A DNA stretch of 20,257 bases from Elysia marginata (Eukaryota; Mollusca; Gastropoda; Plakobranchidae): positions 161,276 to 181,532 of the forward strand of contig BMAT01010806.1 of the NCBI GenBank assembly GCA_019649035.1, written 5' to 3'. The number at the start of each line of letters is the position of its first letter. Within the stretch, counting starts at the first letter, position 1. Positions 10,401 to 19,400 of the stretch are shown here, piece by piece. The notes below the pieces were generated by a model. The model saw only the letters and a list, made by a program, of their open reading frames with translations. It made no database searches and was not told the origin of the DNA. Position numbers and translations under genes: made by a program.

Positions 10401-13400
10401 TTAGATCTATCTATTTATGGCTTAAGTCTATCTATCTGTTTCTCCCCCCCTCCCTCTCACAGACACACACATGTAAGATTCTACCCAAAAGGACCACAAC
10501 TGCAGCTAAGATTTTTAGCACATGTTAAATATTAAACCCAGATGACATAATTTTTAAAAAGTTAACCTGCTATGCTTTGTCATGTTATAGTGTTGTCTTT
10601 ATTTTTTCACAGAAAAACTTCAAAACTGAACCCCAATGCCAAAGAATTCAAGCCGGTAAGAATTCTTTTGTTTTAATTTTGCTATTACGCCAATGTGTGT
10701 TAAAGCTACTCCTTAGCTGGCAATGACCATCACTTGATTTTCTTTTCTTATGATAAATATTCATATGGTCAACAGATTTTTAATATAAGTTGCATTAGAT
10801 AAATCTAATTTACAATTCAGGAAGTACCAAAAGAAAGAAAGATGTACTCTTGTTCCAGATTTCACCTGATTCCAGCCTTTTCCTTTTTTGCAAAACATTG
10901 GAATTTCAGCTCCAATTCTTTAATTTTAGAACGAAAAAAAAAATCAAATTGTGTTATTCAACATCTATTTTTGAATAACCTTTGAGGGTCTATTGGAACT
11001 TTGTCCTTCCATGTTTTTTTTTCATTTAAAAAAATTTCTAAAACAAGTTGTATTGATTTCTACCATTCTGCAGAAGGCCCCAGTGGAAGCCCAATCCCCG
11101 TCTCCGCAGCCGCGCAGCTCTCCACACGTCCACCAGATGCAATATCCTGCTCCCCCTATCATGATGTCTATTCCCCCTGCTGTTTCTGCCAGCTACATAA
11201 TGAACCCACAAAGGAAGCGAGGTAGCCACCATTCAATAATACTCTGCTGCAGCTTTGTTTTCTGTAATTGTATTTTTTAAAGGCATGATTGCGCACAAGA
11301 TACGATCAGGATAAATCGGCAGTCTAAATTTTCACATTTGGAGTTGCTGATACTCAGTGCTGTTGAAGAGGTTGATAAAGAAAATTTTAGTTAATTTATA
11401 GAGTAGGGATGCCATTTTCCAGTTATTTTTCTTGTTTTTAAGCCTCAGAAACTGAATAAATACACAAATTTGAACAATACTGATTCAGTGAACACTTAAA
11501 ATTTTGTGTCCCTTAATGACTCCTTGTTACAACTTACAAGTTTGTCCATGCGAGACTATTGGGCCAGGATTGTCATTTTTTTTTGCCAAATGTGAGTGGC
11601 ATCCCTGATAGTTATATCATTTCAAAGGCAAGTAAAAGTACTTAATACAGCAAATTATCATATTTAAAGGGTTCTATCTCAAAACAGGCACACATTGTTT
11701 TTATATGGAACTGAAATTTATCCAACTGTTGCAGGACTCCAGTCTGATGACTTCTGAAGTATAAAAAGAAAAATATCTAAAAATAAAACAAATATGAAGA
11801 GCTGTACCCTATTTTCAGGCTAATGTTCGAAACATGCACTATAAGGGATAAGATTTTTTTGATCTTCTGCCCCTTGTGTTGTGACATATGCTAGCCTCTG
11901 CTTCTGATTAAGTTAAGTCAGAGGGGGTTCAATTGGCTTAGTTATATCTCTCAAGATCTACTGGCTTAGACATTTTGTAGGCCACAAAATACATCTAAAT
12001 CTAGATTGGGTCAGCAGTTCAATATAAATTATATGTTGTGCACTCTGTCCAAATGAGTCTTGAAGTCGAATGGCTTAGTTTTGAGATATATAGGCTAAAT
12101 TTAGTGGGTGTTTAGAAGTCTAAAAAATTTTATTTCAGATGTTGTGGCCAGGACCATTTCTAAACAGTTTTCACTCCAAATTCATGTTGAAATTTTATGT
12201 TTTATGTGTTAAATTTTGATTAGTATGGTTGCTAAGTATAGTTGTCAAATTTTAAATGCTATTTTCTCCTTTTTCTGAAATTTCACGTCCTAACCCTGCC
12301 GACTGCAACGGGCTATAACTTCATACAAAAGCATAATAGAGCTCTTCTGTTTGTTGTATTTGAAACTAGAGCAAATAATGTGATGCCAATATCTGACTAC
12401 CTTCCAATTTCCACTTTAGACTCATTCTGACTAGTTGCAAGACATATCTACTTACATTCTTGAAGCTAGTTGTTGAAAAAAAAGTACTTTTTATATCAAG
12501 ACATTATCGCCTACCATAGCATCGAAAGAGCATTGATGGTTTGTTCAGATAAGAGCTTGTTTACACAACACAAGTTGAATTCCTCAGCTTTTTAAAACAA
12601 CACAACTTTGCTGTAGAGGGGAAATCCTTTACTCTTGTAGTCGTACTCTCTGCTCTCTGGAAACGTTTTTTTCCGTTTCTGTAGTATAAAAATCTTGTTT
12701 GTGAATTTTTTTCTTTTCGCTTTGCTACTAATGTTTCCATTCTAATTTTACCAGCCAATGTAGATCATCTTACACATCAAGTTCAAGGGCAGCCACTTAT
12801 TGCCACCCAGCCACCAATCACTCCAATGATGTACATTCAAGGTGCCCCAGGTTACCAGGTAAGTATAGGGTGAACTCACCTATAAGCTGGTAGTTATTTT
12901 GATATCCCTCCACTAAGGTGAGATTTCATTTTTCCAGTTCCCTGTATCTTCTGTCCATGTAAGAAATATTTGAAGCAGGTAATCAGTTTCAAGGTGACTA
13001 ATACAAAGTGATAGTTGTTAAATTTCAATGCATCTCAGTGAGCACAAGAAGCTTGGTAGGACAACCTGTGTGTCCGTTACTTGAATAATTTTTTTTATAG
13101 TTAGAATTAGGGAGTAAATTTTTTTTTTTTACAAAAAAGTACCCCAAAACTGCAAAATATTTAAAAGTATAGTATAGTATACAGTATCAGTGTCTTGATT
13201 TTTATTTAACTTTCTCACCTCAACATTTGATGAAATTTCTCTGCCTGATAAAAGAAATGAAACCTTCCAGTAATTTGAAAATGTTTCTTTTTGTTTGTAC
13301 GTAATAGTTTATGTGTAAATGATTGTTTTATATTTTTTAGATTATGGGTCGTGTACCCAATTCCCTCGCAATGGTACAAGGCCAGCATGTAAGTTTGGAT

Positions 13401-16400
13401 CAAGCTGGTGCACAAAATCAACCGCAGCCCATGTTTGGTAGGTTCCTTAAGCTTTTTTTTTAATGTGGTGCTTAGAAGGTTTATGCTTAAGGCGGATTCC
13501 ATGAAGGGGCTCTTGAGATTAACCAAAATTTGGAAATTTTTTAATTCACCTTACATAGGTAAATTATATATTGAATTTAAGGGAATTTCATCCTGAATTG
13601 AGGAATGTAATTTTATTTAGCAAGAGACGTATGTGGAAAGAAACACAGCTTGGTGAATTGAGTTTTTTTTTTACTGTTTAAGACCATTTAAGCATAAGGA
13701 AAAGATTTTAGTACAACAGTAATGTTTTTCTTGGTGCTTTAAAATAAAAAAAACTGTTTGATATACAACTTTATGTGTTGGATTGTGATTTATCTTGACA
13801 TATAAAGCATTTTTGCACCACCTTTGCTCAGCACAGTCACTAGTTCTAAGCCTACTTTCTTAAACACAAAAAGATTCCATCATACAGTCATTTACAAAAA
13901 CATAGTTTTTATACATTAATTATAAAATTGAAACTCACAAAACCAATATATTGTGAACTTATTACAGAAGTAACAAATATTTGTAATGTTTTTTTTTTAA
14001 AGTGTGCATCATCTGTGCATTGCTATGAAACTTCTGCATTTTAACGATAAGAAACTGCAGAGATTGTTCTTGTGTAGATCTATACTGACATTTCGAAAAT
14101 TATGGCAACAGCGCGCAGTGACTTAGTCTTACATACAAATACTTTACAGACTTGTTAGCTTGAAAATACATCATTTGTAATTTGAAGCACACAGAATTGA
14201 AGCTTAATGTCTTAACTTCATAAAGATTCAAGTTTTGAAATCTGAGTATCGCAAAATTTGAGTTGTCTCACCTGTGTATAAGCCTTGTAAAAAAAAAAAA
14301 AAAAAAAAAAAACAAGAGGAAAATGTGTGTGTCGTTTTTTCAATCATTTGCAACATTTAAGACATCTGATATTAAAAGATACACAAAAACTTATCCACAC
14401 AGCTCTAGACTACAGCGACTCCTGTTCAATTTAAACGAAAACTTTGTAATTCTTGGTTTAACAAGTAAAAAGCTGATACAGAAAGCTCAAGTGAAAAAAG
14501 GATAAGCATTCTTTATTCAAATATTATTTATTTGAGTTGAAAATTCAGACTCTCTCCAAGGTCCACATTCACGGAATCTGCCTTAAGGAACAAGATAATG
14601 CAGATTGTTACAATTGCAATGTTTTTCCTTTATTTGAAAAATTGCTTTTTGTGTTGCATAAAGACATAAATATGTGTATATATATGTATATAACATATTT
14701 TTCTTTTGGTTATATCAGTCCTAACCATGCAGAGGTACACCTTTTTATATCCCAAGTCATTTCTGCTCTTTTTTTTTTCCCATTCCTGTTGTATATTTCA
14801 TTTTACAAACCTTATTTAATCTTTGCAGTATAGTTCTTGATATAATTTCTTTTTAAGGTTATTCTTTATCTTTAAGGTAGAGGTTTTGTTCTAGAATATA
14901 TCATGGTCCGTGTTGACTGTTTTCATTTAAGTGAGTCAATTAAACTTTTTGCCTACTCTGATTTAGAGGTACATAACCTAATAAACCAATGTATCAATTT
15001 ACTGGTAATTTGTTACTTGGTGATAACTTGTGCTTATAACTGGCTAACTGAAGTACAGAATGTAATTTAAAAACAATTGCTTGGTGTTTTGATGTGTCTT
15101 GTTTTGTCTATGATAATTTGGATTATTCTGCTCATGAAAAAGAAGTAATTTTTATTAGGATTAGAGAAAAAAATGTTCTCAACTCAAAAAGCAAACGCTA
15201 AGTTTATATTGGTCTCTCCTTCCCTATTTTTGGTGTTAGCATTCCAGTGGCCCTTGGACTTAAACCCTTCGGCTCATGTTGAAGGAGCAGGTAGGTTTTG
15301 GTTGAGGCAGTCTTTTCCTTTAGCTGTGTGTTTTGTGTGTGTGTGGCATGAATTGCCTTGAAGTGACAGTACTAGTAAGGGTGGTTGGCCTTCTTTTCAT
15401 CTTTTAATATTGCGATGTTGTGGAACAAACTCAAAGGAATGGATGTGGATCTTTCCCTTCTCTTTCTAAAGCTTATATGGAATATTCAAGTTATCTGAAT
15501 TCATTGCATCTAAAGTTATGTTTTTCCTCAGACATTTTTACAAAACATAGCATTTCATTATATATCAGTTGTATGTTTTTGTGTAGGTTGAAGCTCTAAC
15601 CATGCAAAAATAAAGTTTGTATTTATTAAATCAGTATATATAGAAAATGTAGCATAACTAGCACTGCATTCTTTTCAGACATTTTACTGAGTTCAATTCT
15701 AGATCTAATTTTCTTATTTATTGACTGTTGATATAGCCAAAAAATAGTAGCCATTTTGATTTGTGGCTCTAAGATCTTAGAAGATTTTCTTTCTTGTTTT
15801 AATACTTCTTTTTTTTGTTTCTTTTATTTTTGTAGCTTCTTTTTTATCATGTTTGGTAATCGTCAACAAATACAGATTTTATTATAAGTATGTGACCTGA
15901 CATGGTGAAATAAGGCTTCTGTAAAAATTTGGCCATATTAAGTTTTTACAATCATACTCTGTTCATTACAACGGAAATAGAAAATGTGTATTCTTTGTGT
16001 TGTGTATTTATTTCTAAAATCAAATGTCTTGCAACCAGTCCAAATGAGTCTTAAGTCAAAAGTTGAAGGTAGTCAGATATACTTTCAAATACAACAAACA
16101 GAAAAGCTCTACCGTGCTTCTGTATGAAGCTATAACTGTTTGAATTATGAAATTTCAGAAAGGAAAGAAAACAGCATTTAAAGTTTAGATGACTATCAAG
16201 GTATTGAGGGCTTGGCAACCATACCAATGAAAATTAAACACCTGAAAATTTTTATATACAAGCTGCAGAGTCTTTTGTTTCACAAATGTGTTGAAAATTC
16301 TAAATGAAAGCCCTATCTCAATTAGCTAAGAAGAGGTTCAGTATATATGAAAAAGCAGCGTGACAGCTCTCAGCCAATCATAATTTCAGTTTAAATTGCT

Positions 16401-19400
16401 AGAGGCAGGGTTTGTGTACATCATAAAGCCTTTTATCATTGGTCTGATACAATTTTTTTCCTCTGAATAAAATAACAGCTTAGATCCTAAACTTTATTGG
16501 ACCTGGTCTATAATAGTAACCACCACTAGGTATTTTCAAGGACTTTCCGTCTAAAACTGTGAGGTTTTTTCTCTTGATCGCCTTGTGTAATAAACTCCAC
16601 CTGTTTCATTAAATAATATCATTTTTTGTTAAAATCATGAGTTTGAATATATTTTAAAACGGTTAAAGACGCTGTTGGTGAAATAAAGTTGGAGTCTTAA
16701 AATAGATTTCTACCTCTAGAAGGCGCTAGCGAGGCTTGACCCAGTTTGACATATGTCTGATTTCATTACACTGGGTCACATATTTGTTTAACACTATTAG
16801 TTATGTTTGACAAAAGTTTATTAGATAAAAATTATTTCCTTCTCTACTGCTTCGTAAGTTTTGCACAGTCCTTATCTCATTATCTTTAATCAGGTTCTCA
16901 TTTTCTTTCTTTAAGAACAACATGGCAAACTTTATTAATGTACGCAGAGTTTAAATTGACTCTGCATTATTTAGAAGTAAAAAAAATTTTTTTTGCCTAA
17001 CATTCCCTCTATCTGATAAGTGAATCATTTCTCTTGTAGCAGTACCAGCCCAGCAGCAGCCGATCCCTGCCCACTTGCCTCACCCTCAGCCGGCCCATGC
17101 ACCTCCGATGCAGCAACAGCCCCCAGTTCAGGCAGCCCAGCCAGCGCATGTACCAAACCCTGCACCTTCACCTGTGCATCAGCATCAACACCCACAACAC
17201 AATGGCCAGCCCGGCCTTCAGCAGCAGCCACAACATCACCAGATTGGTCAGGGCCCTCCCCAGTCAGTGACCCCACAGCCTGCCCACTTTATGAACTACC
17301 CTCAGCATGGCATGCCCCGAACATCTCTAGCAGGCGGGGCAGGAGGCCAACAAAGCTTGGCAGGGCACCCGGCTGCTGTAAGCATTAGCTACATGTCAGG
17401 TGCACCCCAGTACAGCTACCAGAATGCCAACAGTGGGCCCCAGTACCCATTTGCTCCAGCTGCTGCTGCAACCCCACCTCAGCCGCAAACCTCTCAAAAC
17501 TCCTCGCACGGGCAAGGAGGCTCTCATCCTCAGTATGTGGTGATGCCTCACACTACACCCCAGGGCCATCCACCCATGCAGCAGCACTCTGGCCAGGCTT
17601 ATTCTTCATCTGGCCTCCAGTTCCACCATCAACATAACCTTATGCAAGGTAACTTTGTGGTTTTCACATTAATATTCCAAAGTCTTGATTCTCAGGTTGA
17701 AATATCAGCTTGAAGTGACTAAACCTATTATTTAAAACAAACAAAACCAAACAAACCAGGAACAAGACAAGTTGAGAGAGTAACCAGGAATAGCTTTTTC
17801 TTTGCATCTTTATCCTGTTAAAGCTGTTGGTCCAGGCATAAATATTCATTTTTTCCTATCTCGAATCATTGTAAATGAAATGTTGCTATGCTCCTTAAAA
17901 TCTTTTTTTTCTGCAAATTTGAAAATTGATTTCAATTATATTATTAAAATATTTGAAAGTCATGATGAAGCAATTGCAGACAACAATTCATCTTGTGCTA
18001 ACAATCATGTTTTCACATTCCGCAATTTTAAAGAAGTTTCTGGTGATGGTTTTGTCGTAATATTTAGAAGCTATGAAACTTTAACTTTTTATGTTGCAAC
18101 AGGTCCACCCCAAATGCCACCCAACCATGGACACAATCCAAACCAGGCGGGCCCACATCTTCTGCAGCACGGAATGCCAGCTGGCCTTCACCAGTCTGTG
18201 GCTGGTTCACAGCCAGGCATGTTTATGCCCAGTAAGTTATCTCTTTATTTACAAGCAGGGCGCAGGCAATAGTGCAAACCTGTTGGCCAGAATTTGTTTT
18301 GCCTCTAGGATTAAACCTAACATAGACTATTTATGATTGAGTCAATGAAATTTGAACCTTGTCATTTATTTTTCTACTATATCCACTGAAATATTTGCAA
18401 AATAATATGTAAACTGTCATTTAGAGTCAGTTTGTGTAATATCAAAGCCAGCTTACCTAACATATTCTTTAGCTAAAGACTTAAGCTATTATCTCACACT
18501 TGACTGATTTGATGAATCAACAGAGCCAGGGAGGTCCCAGAAATCTAAAATTTCAGAACATCTCCTTTTAATACTGACAATGTAGACACTACTGATGTCT
18601 TTTAAAAAGTAAATCATGATTTAGGAAAATTGCTTTTTAAAATCCTACTGCTAAATCAAGTAGTGAAGCATACATAGATGAACATAAGAAAGATGTCCAA
18701 TAATAAAAAAAAAGCTATCAATCATGAGAAACTTTAGGCCAGTTAGCCTACATTGATCAAGATGCAAAGGATAAGTCATATTGTGACGCTAACATAATGG
18801 TTTATCTCAAAATCATTAGTTATGATAAGAACAACCAAAAAGGAAAAAAAATGTGTCTAATGACTACTTTTTGTATGTATGATCTACAATGCTCATAATA
18901 ATTAAATTATGGCCCAACCTTTTTCTTTATGAGATAATTAACAAAGATTATCACAGTGGGTCTGTGTCAAGATAGACTGTCATGTTAGCAGCGTGACCAC
19001 TTGCAGGTTCTTCTGTTTTTAAGCAGCAGATGCTGCTCAATTCTGCTTCTCTGTCAAGTGGAAAGGTAGTAGTTATTGCATTTGGCTAAAGTGGTTGTTT
19101 CCTGATACTATTATCTTTTATGTAAAATCAGCTTTTTCAAAGGGATGACCAAGTTCCAAAGCCCCTCCTGTGGAAAATTCTTAGTTGGTGACTATTATTT
19201 GATTAGTGTAAAAGTGATGGCGTAAAAGAATTTTAAAGTTTGAATAATGATTATCTTTGTTTTTGTTTGATCAACACTTCAGTCAGTGCTCATTGTTTAT
19301 ATACTCTGTAGGCTCCTTTCCGCCACACATATTAATGCCCAGAGATATTCAAAGAAGGTAAAGAGATACAAGATGTCTCAATGGAATTTAGATTTGTGTT

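Larger units (their letters stand above)
10033..10612 (+). other. Intron F-G
   Basis: 580 nt, GTAAGC to TCACAG. It holds copy 2 of the dispersed repeat, a 9-bp hairpin at 10277-10299 and a TCTA/CT/CA simple-sequence stretch (10402-10470). Confidence 0.85.

Noticed and set aside
14289-14312. A24 run as the tail of a processed pseudogene or SINE
   Set aside because: Nothing upstream resembles a coding sequence or tRNA-type promoter boxes, and no flanking duplication is visible.
17020-17388. Second plus-strand and antisense open frames over exon L
   Set aside because: They are out-of-frame readings of GC-rich CAG/CCA-type codons. Only the Q/P/H frame joins the neighbouring exons and matches ataxin-2.
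19024-19065. 42-nt stretch between TTTTTAAG and AAAG/GTAGTA reading QQMLLNSASLSSGK
   Set aside because: That protein-like frame needs phase 0, whereas exon M leaves one base. In the correct phase it reads TADAAQFCFSVKWK, unlike the flanking sequence, and the acceptor is poor.
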